Below, in pieces: positions 33,356-41,918 of a DNA stretch of 64,000 nt. The stretch lies in NCBI RefSeq assembly GCF_014654205.1, contig NZ_BNAW01000042.1, forward strand, positions 20,422 to 84,421. Direction: 5' to 3'. The DNA comes from Amycolatopsis bullii (GTDB taxonomy: Bacteria; Actinomycetota; Actinomycetes; Mycobacteriales; Pseudonocardiaceae). Within the stretch, counting starts at the first letter, position 1. The number at the start of each line of letters is the position of its first letter. The position numbers and the translations under genes were made by a program. The notes below the pieces were generated by a model. It did no database searches, was not told where the DNA came from, and saw only the letters and a program-made list of their open reading frames with translations.

Positions 33356-34564
33356 CTACCAGAGGACCGGCACGCGGTCCACTCCCCCGGTCACACGGTT
33401 GGTCCGGACCCGGAGTTCATCGACGCCGACGGCCAGGCGCAGCCCCGGGAACCGCCGGAACAGCGACCCGAACACGACGCGCAGCTCGGTGCGGGCCAGG
33501 CTGGCGCCGATGCAGAACCAGCCACCGTGGGCGAAGGCGACGTGCGAGTTCGGCTTGCGGTCGGGATCGAACGTCTCCGCGGCCGGGAACACGGTTTCGT
33601 CCCGGTTGGCCGCGGCGATCGACAGCACGACCGCGTCGCCGCGGGCGATCGTGACGCCGCCGAGCTCGACGTCGTCGTGCGCGTACCGCAGGACGCCGAG
33701 CCCGCTCGGGGCGGACAGCCGCAGGATCTCCTCCACCACGCCGTGCACCCGGTTTTCGGGGTCGGCGGCCAGCGCGTCCCGGCGGGCGAGGTCGGTGAGC
33801 AGGTAGAGCACGCCGAGGTCGATCCGGTTGGAGGTCGTCTCGTGCCCGGCGAACAGCAGGCCGGCGGCGAGCCGGGCGAGGTCGTCGTCACCGAACGAAG
33901 GATCGTCGGCCTGCGCGCGGACCATGTCCGAGACGACGTCCTGGCCCGGAGCGCGCCGCTTGGCGGCGGCAAGCCGGCTCATGTACTCGGTGAACTCGTC
34001 GAGCGCGGCGTCCGCGCCGGCGCCGATGTCCATCCGGCCCATCCGGTCCGACAGCACCCGGAAGGTCCCGCGGTCGGAGTACGGAACGCCGAGCAGCTCG
34101 CAGATCACCAGCACCGGCAGCGGGAACGACAGGTGTTCGTGCAGGTCGACCGGGCCGTCACCGTGGCGAGCCTGCTCCATGGCGGCGAAGCAGCCGTCGG
34201 CGAACTCCTGGACGTGCCCGGCGAGCCGCCGGATCCGGTTGGCGGAGAAGGCGGGCACGAGCATCCGCCGCATCCGCGCGTGCTCGGCGTGCTCGGTCTC
34301 GTGGTCCCCTTGCGGGCGGCTGAGGATCGCGGCGTCCGAAAGCGCCGACGCCTCCTCCGGCGCCGGGTGCGAACGCCCGAACCGCGGATCGGTGAAGGCG
34401 GCGCGCACCTGCTCGAAGCCGGTGACCAGCCAGGCCGGGTCCCCCGCGGGCGTGGTCACGGCCACCACCGGCCCCTGCCGGCGCAGCACCCCGAACAGCG
34501 GCGCGATCTCCAGGACGTTCGGCCGTTCGAACGGCAGGCGCGGGGTGTCCGTGGTGGCGGTCAT
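33356..34564 (-). CDS. Cytochrome P450 (CYP107-like)
   Basis: 402 aa, soluble bacterial type. I-helix AGHETTSN, ExxR as EEILR, and haem loop FAHGGWFCIGASLAR with C351. Position 349, usually His or Arg contacting a haem propionate, is Trp here. The N-terminus LPFERPNVLEIAPLFGVLRRQGPV is CYP107-like. No ferredoxin gene is adjacent. The ATG at 34564 has GGGAGGAG five bases upstream. It might be a biosynthetic or detoxifying monooxygenase; no biosynthetic cluster is present. Confidence 0.88.
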   Translation of the reverse strand: MTATTDTPRLPFERPNVLEIAPLFGVLRRQGPVVAVTTPAGDPAWLVTGFEQVRAAFTDPRFGRSHPAPEEASALSDAAILSRPQGDHETEHAEHARMRRMLVPAFSANRIRRLAGHVQEFADGCFAAMEQARHGDGPVDLHEHLSFPLPVLVICELLGVPYSDRGTFRVLSDRMGRMDIGAGADAALDEFTEYMSRLAAAKRRAPGQDVVSDMVRAQADDPSFGDDDLARLAAGLLFAGHETTSNRIDLGVLYLLTDLARRDALAADPENRVHGVVEEILRLSAPSGLGVLRYAHDDVELGGVTIARGDAVVLSIAAANRDETVFPAAETFDPDRKPNSHVAFAHGGWFCIGASLARTELRVVFGSLFRRFPGLRLAVGVDELRVRTNRVTGGVDRVPVLW

Positions 34565-34783
34565 GGGTTTCTCCTCCCGGGTGCGCGGCCGATTCGTGCG
34601 CCGACGCGGGCGAGCCGGTCACCGGCCGCTCCCCCGGTCCCCCCGCGATCCACGGTACCCACGAACACCGCCACCGGGCCCCGGACGGGAGTTGCCCCGC
34701 CCGATCGGGCGAGCGCTTCGGCGTGCAACCGGGCGACCGGGTGGTTCCGTCCGGAAAGCAACGGAAGCGAAGGAGCACCCAGC

Positions 34784-35236
34784 ATGCGCAGGCTGTCCGC
34801 TGTCCCGGCCGTGGCCCTCGTCGTCTTCGGTGCCGTCGCGTGCGGCAGCACCACCCGGCCCGCATCGACGTCACCGCTGTGCTCGGCGTCCTACGAACCC
34901 CGGGAACTCGTCATGAGCGGGCCGATGTACCCACCCCTGCCCACCGCCTCGGAAGCCGTCCCCGCCGGCGGCCGCACCACCGATGTGGCCGCCATCAAGA
35001 AGATCGCCGCCACGGCGTGCGACCTGCCGGAACCGCCGCCGGACATCGCGTGCACCGCCGACATGGGGCCCAGCTTCGAACTCCGGTTCGCCGACGCACA
35101 GGGCCGGACGACGTCCCTCACCGCCGCGGCGTACGGCTGCCAGTTCGTCGAGGGGCTGGGGACCTCGCGGATCGGCGCGACGCCGCTCTGGGCCGCCCTC
35201 TCCGCGGCCGGGCTCCCCGCGCCGCGCGGCCGCTGA
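34784..35236 (+). CDS. Putative lipoprotein, unknown
   Basis: 150 aa. Signal peptide 1-19 with a lipobox-like AVAC placing the lipid on Cys20, then a Ser/Thr-rich linker. Five cysteines remain in the mature part. GAAGGAG precedes the ATG. Sequence such as TDVAAIKKIAATACDLPEPPPDIACTADMG resembles small secreted actinobacterial proteins of unknown role. It is divergent from the P450 gene with about 220 bases between; a 14-bp CGCCCGATCGGGCG palindrome lies at 34698-34711. Confidence 0.65.
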   Translation: MRRLSAVPAVALVVFGAVACGSTTRPASTSPLCSASYEPRELVMSGPMYPPLPTASEAVPAGGRTTDVAAIKKIAATACDLPEPPPDIACTADMGPSFELRFADAQGRTTSLTAAAYGCQFVEGLGTSRIGATPLWAALSAAGLPAPRGR

Positions 35237-35370
35237 TCCCACCGTCCACACCGGACACCGACCGGACCACCGCGAAAACTGGTCCGGGCTACGAAAGGGC
35301 AGCGTGAAGGGCCGTCCGTACCCGACCCGGGCCGCCGGACATTGACCGCGGCGGACGGCGTACCTACCGT

Positions 35371-35387
35371 CCGGAAACCGTTTCCGG
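35371..35387. promoter_or_regulatory. 17-bp perfect palindrome, LacI-type operator candidate
   Basis: CCGGAAAC-C-GTTTCCGG, centred on a single C, 54 bases before the ATG of the GH64 gene. GAAAC/GTTTC half sites are usual for LacI-family sugar regulators, which control extracellular glycosidase genes in actinomycetes. The regulator gene is not in the window. Confidence 0.65.
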
Positions 35388-35440
35388 TGGACGCGGGGCC
35401 GTCCGGCCGCGCGGAAGCCGCCCGCGTTCGAGGAGGTGCC

Positions 35441-37084
35441 ATGCTGTCGAGGCGAACCTTCGTCACCGCCGGCCTGGTCGCCGCCGCGGCGAGCACGCCG
35501 CTGTGGTCCGCCGTCACCACGCCGAAAGCCCGCGCCGCCGCGGCCCTGCCGTTGACGCTCAAGAACAATTCGGGCAGCGGCACCGTCTACGCCTACATCA
35601 GCGGCGCGGACACCGCGGGCCGTCCGGGTTTCGTCACCGCCGACGGCCGGTTCCAGCCGCTGGCCAACCCGTCGGCGCCGGTGACGCCGATCCCGGACTA
35701 CGCGATCCCGCTCGGCGGCCCGGGTTCCCAGGTCACCGTGCCGTTGTCCGGCTATCTCATCGGCGGCCGGGTGTGGTTCTCGGTCGGCAAGAAGATCCAG
35801 TTCTTCGTCAACCCCGGGCCCGGCCTGGTCCAGCCCGGGTTCGCGAGCGCGGACCCGAACTGGCAGACGAACTGGACGTTCTGCGAGTTCACCTACAACA
35901 GCGCGAACCTCTACGCGAACATCAGCTACGTCGACATGGTGGCGCTGCCGGTGTCGATGGCCACCACCGGCGCGGCGGGCGCGCAGTCGGTCAGCCCGCT
36001 GCCGGACGGCGCCCTCGGCAGCATCGCCGACGGGCTGCGCGCACAGCACAACGCCGACGGCGCCCCCTGGGACCGGCTGGTCGTCACCGACAGCGCCGGC
36101 CAGGTGGTGCGGGTGCTCGCGCCCGGCCACTCCCCGGTCGACTTCGGCGGCTACTGGACGAACTACCTCAACGCCGTCTGGGACCACTACCGCACGACCC
36201 CGCTGACGATCAACGGCCAGGGCGGCATCGGCTCCTACACCGGCACGGTCAGCGGGGACGCGATCGTGTTCGCCGGCCTGAACACCAACGGCGTGCCGTT
36301 CACCAAGCCGAGCGCTGCGGACATCTTCGGCTGCGCGAGCGGCCCGCTGTACAACTCCGGCAGCGACGCGCGCGGCGCGGTCGCGGCCCGGCTGGCCGCC
36401 GCGCTGAACCGCAGCAGCCTGCTGGTGGTCGGCGGGAACAACCAGCCCGACGGCGTCGCCCCGGCGCAGTACTACCGGGACGCCACGACGAACCACTACG
36501 CCCGCCTGGTGCACCAGTACGCCTCGATCGGCTACGCCTTCCCGTACGACGACGTCGGCCCGACCGGGGCCCAGCCCGTCGACGGCCACCTCCAGGACCC
36601 GGCGCCGACGTCCTGGACGGTCGCGCTCGGGCCGGGCGCGGGCGGCGGCACGACCCCGCCGGGTTCGGGCGGCACGAGCGCGTACTCGACCATCCAGGCG
36701 GAGGCCTACAACGCCCAGAGCGGCACGCAGAACGAGTCCTGCGCCGACACGGGCGGCGGGGTCGACGTCGGCTGGCTCGCGAACGGCGACTGGCTCAAGT
36801 ACGCCCGCGTCGACTTCGGGGCGAGCTCGCCGAACCAGTTCGTCGCCCGCCTCGCCTCGGGCGCGGCCGCCGGGGTCAGCGGCGCGATCCGGGCCCGCCT
36901 GGACAGCGTGACGGGCCCGGTGATCGCCGAGATCGACTTCGCGAACAACGGCGGCTGGCAGCAGTGGCAGACCGTGCCCGCCAACATCATCGCCCCGGCC
37001 ACCGGCGTGCACGACCTCTACCTGACGTTCTCCGGGAGCTCGGCGGACTTCGTCAACGTCAACTGGTTCACCTTCACCCGTTAG
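35441..37084 (+). CDS. Tat-exported GH64 beta-1,3-glucanase with CBM6
   Basis: 547 aa. A twin-arginine signal (LSRRTFVTAG, cleavage near ARAAA) opens the protein. GH64 domain about 35-395: LPLTLKNNSGSGTVYAYISG, FVNPGPGLVQPGF, and CEFTYNSANLYANISYVDMVALP with the catalytic acidic residues. A Gly/Thr linker is followed by CBM6 at about 415-547 (IQAEAYNAQSGTQ, GWLANGDWLKY, FVNVNWFTF). GH64 enzymes cut beta-1,3-glucan to laminaripentaose, and CBM6 binds beta-glucan. AGGAGG precedes the ATG. The last four bases overlap the convergent quinone reductase stop. Confidence 0.9.
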   Translation: MLSRRTFVTAGLVAAAASTPLWSAVTTPKARAAAALPLTLKNNSGSGTVYAYISGADTAGRPGFVTADGRFQPLANPSAPVTPIPDYAIPLGGPGSQVTVPLSGYLIGGRVWFSVGKKIQFFVNPGPGLVQPGFASADPNWQTNWTFCEFTYNSANLYANISYVDMVALPVSMATTGAAGAQSVSPLPDGALGSIADGLRAQHNADGAPWDRLVVTDSAGQVVRVLAPGHSPVDFGGYWTNYLNAVWDHYRTTPLTINGQGGIGSYTGTVSGDAIVFAGLNTNGVPFTKPSAADIFGCASGPLYNSGSDARGAVAARLAAALNRSSLLVVGGNNQPDGVAPAQYYRDATTNHYARLVHQYASIGYAFPYDDVGPTGAQPVDGHLQDPAPTSWTVALGPGAGGGTTPPGSGGTSAYSTIQAEAYNAQSGTQNESCADTGGGVDVGWLANGDWLKYARVDFGASSPNQFVARLASGAAAGVSGAIRARLDSVTGPVIAEIDFANNGGWQQWQTVPANIIAPATGVHDLYLTFSGSSADFVNVNWFTFTR

Positions 37085-37971
37085 ACGCTCTCCGGGACGA
37101 CGACGACCTTGCCGTGCACGCCGCCCTCGGCGGCGCGCGCGTGCAGGGCGGGGAGGTCGGCCAAGGACACCCGCTCGGCGACGTCGATGCGCAGCTCACC
37201 GCGGTCGACCAGCGTCACCAGCTGCGCCAGCTGACCGGCGTCGCTGCGGACGAACAGGTCGATGCCGCGGACGCCGCGTTCCTCGTCGGACGGTGCCGGC
37301 ATCCACACCGTCGTGTTCACCAGGACCCCGCCCGAGTGGATCAGCGCGAGCAGCGCCGCCGGCTGCTCCGGCGTGATCGGGGCGAGGTTCAGCACGACGT
37401 CGACCGGCTCGGTCACCACCGTCGACAGGTCGCCGGTGGTGCGGTCGACGGCGATCACGTGGGCGCCGGCGTTCTCGGCCAGCTGCACGGCGTACCCGCC
37501 GACGGCTCCCCGGGCGCCGTTGACCAGCACCCGCTGCCCGGCGGTCACCTTGCCGTGGTCGAACAACGCCTGGTGCGCGGTGAGCCCGACCAGCGGCAGC
37601 GCGGCGGCGTCGGCCAGCGGGACGCTCTTCGGTGCCGGGGTCAGCGCCTCGGCCGGCGCGAGGACGTACTCCGCGGCGGCGCCCGGCTTGTCCATCGGCA
37701 GGAAGCCGACGACCTCGGCGCCGGTCTCCAAGCCGGTCACGCCCTCGCCCAGCGCGTCGACCGTGCCGGCGACGTCGATGCCGGGCGTGTGCGGCAGCAC
37801 GACCGGGATCGGGCCCTGCATGAAGCCGCCGCGGATGGTGCCGTCGACGGGGTTGAACGACGTCGCCGCCACCCGGATCCGGACCTGCCCGGCCCCGGGG
37901 ACGGGCCGACCCACGTCCTCGTAGCGCAGGACGCCGGGATCGCCGTACTCGTGGAACCGCACTGCCTTCAT
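37081..37971 (-). CDS. NADPH:quinone reductase-like zinc-free MDR protein
   Basis: 296 aa medium-chain dehydrogenase/reductase. MKAVRFHEYGDPGVLRYEDV is the QOR-type start, TSFNPVDGTIRGG and PHTPGIDVAGTVDALG follow, and NGARGAVGGYAVQLA is the NADP-binding motif. No zinc-ligand cysteines, consistent with the quinone oxidoreductase class. The HTH gene directly upstream on the same strand (60-base gap) is probably its regulator. Substrate unknown. Confidence 0.85.
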   Translation of the reverse strand: MKAVRFHEYGDPGVLRYEDVGRPVPGAGQVRIRVAATSFNPVDGTIRGGFMQGPIPVVLPHTPGIDVAGTVDALGEGVTGLETGAEVVGFLPMDKPGAAAEYVLAPAEALTPAPKSVPLADAAALPLVGLTAHQALFDHGKVTAGQRVLVNGARGAVGGYAVQLAENAGAHVIAVDRTTGDLSTVVTEPVDVVLNLAPITPEQPAALLALIHSGGVLVNTTVWMPAPSDEERGVRGIDLFVRSDAGQLAQLVTLVDRGELRIDVAERVSLADLPALHARAAEGGVHGKVVVVPESV

Positions 37972-38031
37972 CGGGTTGCTCGCTTTCGTCCGTGATCCAC
38001 TTCGCCCCCAGGATCGCGGGCCCGAGCCGGA

Positions 38032-38886
38032 TCAGCCTGGGCCGGTTTGGCCCACCCTGACGACGGACGGCGGCCCGGCCGCGCCGACGACCTCGCCGAG
38101 CAGGGCCGCGTCGCGCGACCCGGGTGCCGCGGTGAGGACCACCGCCATCAGGCCGTCCCCCGGTACTTCCAGGAGGGTGCCGTCGAGCCTGATGTCACCG
38201 CCGTCCGGATGCCGGAAGACCGCACGGTTCTCGTACGTGGTCACCGTTTCCGGCGCGCGCCACAAGGTGTCGAACGGCCGGCTCGTCGTGCGCAGCTCGT
38301 CGACGAGCTCCGCGACGGAGGTGTCCGCGGGGTAGCGCAAGGCCGTGTCGCGCAGCCGGGCGGCGAGCATCGCCCGGAACCCGGCCGCGCGCTCGTCGGT
38401 CCGGCTGATCCCGCGGGGTGCGTTGCGGAAGGTGCGCCAGGCGACGTTCCAGTCCCGCTCGTGCCCGGCCGGGCCGCCGGCCTGCAGCGCGAACCACGCG
38501 GTGTTGACGGCGACCACGTTCCACGCCGTGTCGGCCAGGAACGCGGGAGTGCCGCCGAAGCGCTCCAGCAGCCGCAGCGCCGCCGGTCCGGCCTCGCGCG
38601 GCACCCGCCCCTCCACCGGGGCGTACCCGGCCAGGGCGCAGAGCCGCTCGTAGTCCGCCCGCCCGAGCCGCAACGCGCCGGCGATGGCCGTCACCACCCC
38701 GGCCGACGGGTGCCGGCGCCCCTGCTCCAGCCGTCGCACGTAGTCCGCGGACACCCCGGCCAGGTCGGCGAGCTCCTCGCGCCGCAACCCGCGGGTCCGC
38801 CGCCGTCCCCTCGCCGCCCCGGCCACGCCCGGGTCGGCGTTCTCCCGCAGCCGGCGCACCGCGGCGCCGAGATCGTGCAGCACCAT
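38032..38886 (-). CDS. XRE/MmyB-type transcriptional regulator
   Basis: 284 aa. An N-terminal XRE helix-turn-helix (TRGLRREELADLAGVSADYVRRLEQGR) is followed by the MmyB-like ligand-binding domain (AFLADTAWNVVAVNTAWFAL). RDTALRYPADTSVAELVDEL and VTTYENRAVFRHPDGGDIRL are further family segments. ATG 38886 gives the usual length; an earlier start at 38925 is possible. Members bind fatty acids and repress a neighbouring oxidoreductase; here the target would be the quinone reductase at 37081. Confidence 0.85.
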   Translation of the reverse strand: MVLHDLGAAVRRLRENADPGVAGAARGRRRTRGLRREELADLAGVSADYVRRLEQGRRHPSAGVVTAIAGALRLGRADYERLCALAGYAPVEGRVPREAGPAALRLLERFGGTPAFLADTAWNVVAVNTAWFALQAGGPAGHERDWNVAWRTFRNAPRGISRTDERAAGFRAMLAARLRDTALRYPADTSVAELVDELRTTSRPFDTLWRAPETVTTYENRAVFRHPDGGDIRLDGTLLEVPGDGLMAVVLTAAPGSRDAALLGEVVGAAGPPSVVRVGQTGPG

Positions 38887-38992
38887 GGCACCAGCATGCC
38901 CCAGGAACCGCGCCGTCCGACGCACTCCTTTGTGGACGGCACAGCCGGGCGGACCGGGTCGGCGGAGCTGACCCGGCCCGCCCGGCGCCGGC

Positions 38993-39505
38993 TCAGCTCA
39001 CCTGCAGGTCGATGCAGGCGTAGAACGCGTTGGCCGTGTCAGCGATGTTCCACACCGCCAGGACCGTCTGGCGGCCGGTGTGGCTGCCCAGGTTGACCTG
39101 GTGCGCGACCGTCGACGGCGGCTGCTGGTCGTTGCCGCTCACCTCCGCGATCTTCTGGCTGCCGATGAAGTACTGGTAGTTCGACGTGCGGTGGCGGGCG
39201 GTGAACGTCCAGGTGAAGGTCACCGTGCGGCCGACGCTCGCCGCGCGCCAGCCCTTGTTGTTGTCGTTGAGCTCGGCGAACTGGGCGACGCCGCCGTTGC
39301 AGGACCGCAGGCCCTTGGGTCCTTCGACGCTCTGGGGCTCGTACTGGATCTGCCCGCACGACACGACGTGCTGGGCGCACTGCGCCTGCCGGCTGGCGGG
39401 CGAATTGACGTAGCCGTGCGCGCTTGCGATCCCGGCGGGGTTGAGCACCACCAGCACCGGGGCCACCAGGGTGCCCACGGCGGCCGCGACCAGTTTGCGA
39501 TTCAT
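38993..39505 (-). CDS. AA10 lytic polysaccharide monooxygenase (chitin-active type)
   Basis: 170 aa. The signal peptide (1-29) ends IASA, freeing His30 as the N-terminal copper ligand of HGYVNSPASRQ. The second brace histidine is H105 in TARHRTSNYQYFIG. Four cysteines plus CGQIQYEPQSVEGPKG and AVWNIADTANAFYACIDL are standard for small single-domain chitin-active LPMOs. GAAGGAG precedes the ATG at 39505. A perfect DasR operator lies 117 bases upstream, tying it to N-acetylglucosamine control. It needs secreted reductant, for which cupredoxins elsewhere in the window are only speculative partners. Confidence 0.92.
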   Translation of the reverse strand: MNRKLVAAAVGTLVAPVLVVLNPAGIASAHGYVNSPASRQAQCAQHVVSCGQIQYEPQSVEGPKGLRSCNGGVAQFAELNDNNKGWRAASVGRTVTFTWTFTARHRTSNYQYFIGSQKIAEVSGNDQQPPSTVAHQVNLGSHTGRQTVLAVWNIADTANAFYACIDLQVS

Positions 39506-39619
39506 GCCGAGCTCCTTCGGGGACAGGCTCGCCTCCCCGCCGCCGGGCACGGCGAAACCGCGGCCCCGGCCTCGCTGGGAGGTCCGCCGCGACGGGAAGG
39601 GTTACGAGCGAAGGAAAAT

Positions 39620-39635
39620 TGTGGTCTAGACCATA
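39620..39635. promoter_or_regulatory. DasR-responsive element (dre)
   Basis: The 16-mer contains the perfect palindrome TGGTCTAGACCA (39622-39633), the core of the Streptomyces DasR operator consensus. It lies between the divergent LPMO (117 bases away) and LexA genes. DasR represses chitin genes until glucosamine phosphates accumulate. Confidence 0.85.
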
Positions 39636-39781
39636 CGGCGAATCGTTACCCAGGTCAACGGCTGGCAAAGTCGGGAATACTGTTGGTAAGGCGCCAACTG
39701 TCACCCGGTGTTCCGTTGAGCGGGACCGCGACGGCGAGACCGGCGGCGGAGCGCGGGACGCGTGCCTCTAGGATCACGCCG

Positions 39782-40435
39782 GTGACCACCTACGACGACA
39801 CGTTCGAACACCTCGACCCCTCGGCCCTGCCGGAGCGGCAGCAGCGGATCCTGGTGGCGATCCGGGACTGGGTGGTCCAGCACGGCTACTCCCCCAGCAC
39901 GCGCGAGATCGGCGAGGCCGTCGGCCTGCAGTCGACGTCGTCGGTGTCGAAGCACCTGGCCAGCCTCGAAGACAAGGGCTTCCTGCGCCGCGGCGCGACG
40001 GTGTCGCGCCCGATCGACGTGCGCGCGTTCCTGAACGGCACGGCCGCCACCGAAGACGGCGACTCGGTGCCGGTGCCCGTCGTCGGCGACATCGCCGCCG
40101 GCACCCCTATCTCGGCGGTCGAGCACACCGACGACGTCCTCAAGCTGCCCCGCGACCTCACTGGCCGCGGCACGGTGTTCGGCCTGCGCGTCCGCGGCGA
40201 CTCGATGATCGACGCGGCCATCTGCGACGGCGACATCGTCGTAGTCAAGCAGCAGTCCGAGGCCCACTCGGGCCAGATCGTCGCGGCGATGATCGACGAA
40301 GAGGCGACGGTCAAGGTCTACCGCCGCCGCGACGGTCACGTGTACCTCGAGCCCCGCAACCCCGCCTACGACGTCATCGACGGCGACCGCGCGGTGATCC
40401 TCGGCGCGGTCGTGTCGGTGCTGCGCAGCGTCTGA
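39782..40435 (+). CDS. lexA: LexA-type SOS repressor
   Basis: 217 aa. Winged HTH at about 16-75 (PERQQRILVAIRDWV, YSPSTREIGEAVGLQSTSSVSKHL). Autocleavage bond A106-G107 in GDIAAGTPIS; catalytic S141 (RGDSMIDA) and K178 (VKVYRR). All residues for RecA-stimulated self-cleavage are present. The GTG start 39782 is the first codon of the family's N-terminal extension TTYDDTFEHLDP. No CGAAC-N4-GTTCG SOS box is seen in the 100 bases upstream, so it may be a second LexA not autoregulated in the standard way. Confidence 0.85.
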   Translation: MTTYDDTFEHLDPSALPERQQRILVAIRDWVVQHGYSPSTREIGEAVGLQSTSSVSKHLASLEDKGFLRRGATVSRPIDVRAFLNGTAATEDGDSVPVPVVGDIAAGTPISAVEHTDDVLKLPRDLTGRGTVFGLRVRGDSMIDAAICDGDIVVVKQQSEAHSGQIVAAMIDEEATVKVYRRRDGHVYLEPRNPAYDVIDGDRAVILGAVVSVLRSV

Positions 40436-40806
40436 CTCACCCGGTGACGGGCAGCTGATACAGACCGGCGCCGGCTCGCCGCCACGCTGACCGCGCTGAC
40501 CGCCGGAGGCGGCGGCCGGATTGGCGGCGATGACGGCATTGGGGCGGATCGGGGAGCCGGAGGATGTGGCCGAGGTGGTCGGGTTCCTGGCCGGCCCGGG
40601 TGGGCGGTGGATCACCGGCCGGACGCTGGATGTTTCGGGCGGGACGTTCCTCGGCCCGATCGCGCCTGCCTGAGCAATCGAGCAACCGGGCGGGCACACC
40701 CCCCTGCCGACCCGATCCGAAGCCACATCAGCGGCCGTCAGGCCGTTGAACAATCGGCGATCGGGCCGGCGGAAGGGCAATCACGCAAGTTCGCAAAGGG
40801 TTCCGC
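40436..40806. other. Gene-poor 371-bp gap holding an SDR relic
   Basis: Between the lexA stop and the DUF4287 stop. It contains the SDR C-terminal fragment at 40530-40673 and about 130 bases to its right with no recognisable coding or hairpin signal. The stretch 40436-40529 reads partly as Ala-rich sequence in the same frame as the relic. Confidence 0.6.
40530..40673 (+). pseudogene. C-terminal fragment of a short-chain dehydrogenase
   Basis: The frame reads LGRIGEPEDVAEVVGFLAGP, then GGRWITGRTLDVSGGTFLGP and a stop. This is the last third of FabG-like SDRs. The Rossmann motif and the YxxxK site are absent, and no start with a ribosome site lies upstream. The in-frame Ala-rich stretch just before suggests the fragment extends a little further left. 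Remnant of a deleted gene. Confidence 0.78.
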
Positions 40807-41058
40807 CTACTCGCGGGCCGCCAGGCCGTCCAGGTGGAGGACTCCCCCAGTGTGGTGCTCCTTGACGAACTCCGGACCCTTCGTAGCCAGACGGGCTATC
40901 GCGGTGGCATGCCCATGGCCGAGGTCATGCTCAGCCTTCAGCCAAGCGGTGATCTCACCCGCCTTCGTCAGATTCTGCGCGGCGATCAGATCCAGGAACG
41001 CGCGGGGAGTGATACCCGTCTGCTTCTCCGCGTTGTCGAGATAGGCCTGAAAAGACAT
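40807..41058 (-). CDS. DUF4287 domain protein
   Basis: 83 aa. MSFQAYLDNAEKQTGITPRAF, then AGEITAWLKAEHDLGHGHATAIA, is the DUF4287 fold, a small helical domain found alone or fused to other domains in many bacteria. CCAGGAGTGAGC precedes the ATG at 41058, deciding the start; the open frame extends upstream without similarity. No activity is established; it is often predicted as a nucleic-acid or stress-related helper. Confidence 0.78.
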   Translation of the reverse strand: MSFQAYLDNAEKQTGITPRAFLDLIAAQNLTKAGEITAWLKAEHDLGHGHATAIARLATKGPEFVKEHHTGGVLHLDGLAARE

Positions 41059-41135
41059 GCTCACTCCTGGGTTTCGCCGAACAAAGTCGGGGTCGCTCGT
41101 GGTGTTACCCATCGTCTCCCCGACAATTTTTTTTG

Positions 41136-41918
41136 TCAAGCCTTCGCCGCGACCACCGCCAAGGTCGTGTAAGGCAGCACGAAGCTCCCCCCGAGCCCGT
41201 CGATAGCCTCGCCCACCTCGGACAGCACCTCGGCCAGGGCGTCCGGCGGCAGCCGGGTCAGTCCACCCGTGGTCGGCAGGAAGTCGAGCCACTCGTCGCG
41301 CGTGTACGTCCGCTCCCACTCGACGCTCCAGCGGTCCGGACTACCGAGGCCATCCGCCTTGGCGATCGCGTCGGCGAACCCGCCGAACATCACGTCGTAG
41401 ATCTGCGCCGCGGGCCGCGTTTCCCCGGTGAACGGCGAGCCGGGCAGCACGCGGCGGCAAGCCGCCGCAAAGGCCTCCGCCACCACGGCGGGCGGCTGGA
41501 ACACGTGCGCGAACACGGCGAGCAGCCCTCCCGGCCGCAGAACCCGCGCCGCCTTGGCCGGTCCCGCCACCGGGTCCACCCAGTGCCAAGCCTGGCCGGC
41601 GACGACCGCGTCGAACGTCCGCGCACCCGGGCCCCAGTCCTCGAACTCCGCCACCTCGACGTCGATTCCGCCGCGACGCGCGAAAGCCGCCATCCGCGCG
41701 TCGGGATCCACGCCGAGCACGCGGCAGCCGGCCGCCCGGAACTGCCGGGCCTCAATCCCGGTACCGCAGCCGACGTCCAGGACGTCGGGTCCGGGACTCG
41801 CGGCGACGATCCGGTCCACCAGCTCGCGCGGGTACTCCGGCCGCGCCCGGTCGTAGCGTTCGGCGTCCACCCCGAAGGATTCCGCCATCGCGCGTGCTTC
41901 ATGAGGTTGAGTGGGCAT
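41136..41918 (-). CDS. Class I SAM-dependent methyltransferase
   Basis: 260 aa. SAM motif I is VLDVGCGTGIEARQF and motif II GVDPDARMAAFARR. FDAVVAGQAWHWVDP is the post-motif typical of the UbiE/trans-aconitate-like methyltransferases that act on small molecules. It is divergent from the TetR gene at 41988. Its ATG lies inside the paired palindromes at 41911-41945, so TetR binding would block its translation start as well as transcription. Substrate unknown. Confidence 0.85.
   Translation of the reverse strand: MPTQPHEARAMAESFGVDAERYDRARPEYPRELVDRIVAASPGPDVLDVGCGTGIEARQFRAAGCRVLGVDPDARMAAFARRGGIDVEVAEFEDWGPGARTFDAVVAGQAWHWVDPVAGPAKAARVLRPGGLLAVFAHVFQPPAVVAEAFAAACRRVLPGSPFTGETRPAAQIYDVMFGGFADAIAKADGLGSPDRWSVEWERTYTRDEWLDFLPTTGGLTRLPPDALAEVLSEVGEAIDGLGGSFVLPYTTLAVVAAKA

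Noticed and set aside
33356..34564. Secondary-metabolite gene cluster around the P450
   Set aside because: No PKS, NRPS, terpene or other core enzyme lies nearby; the neighbours are a regulator and an unknown protein.
40807..41319. 170-aa version of the DUF4287 protein
   Set aside because: The first 87 codons overlap the methyltransferase 3' end and lack similarity; the ATG at 41058 has a good ribosome site.
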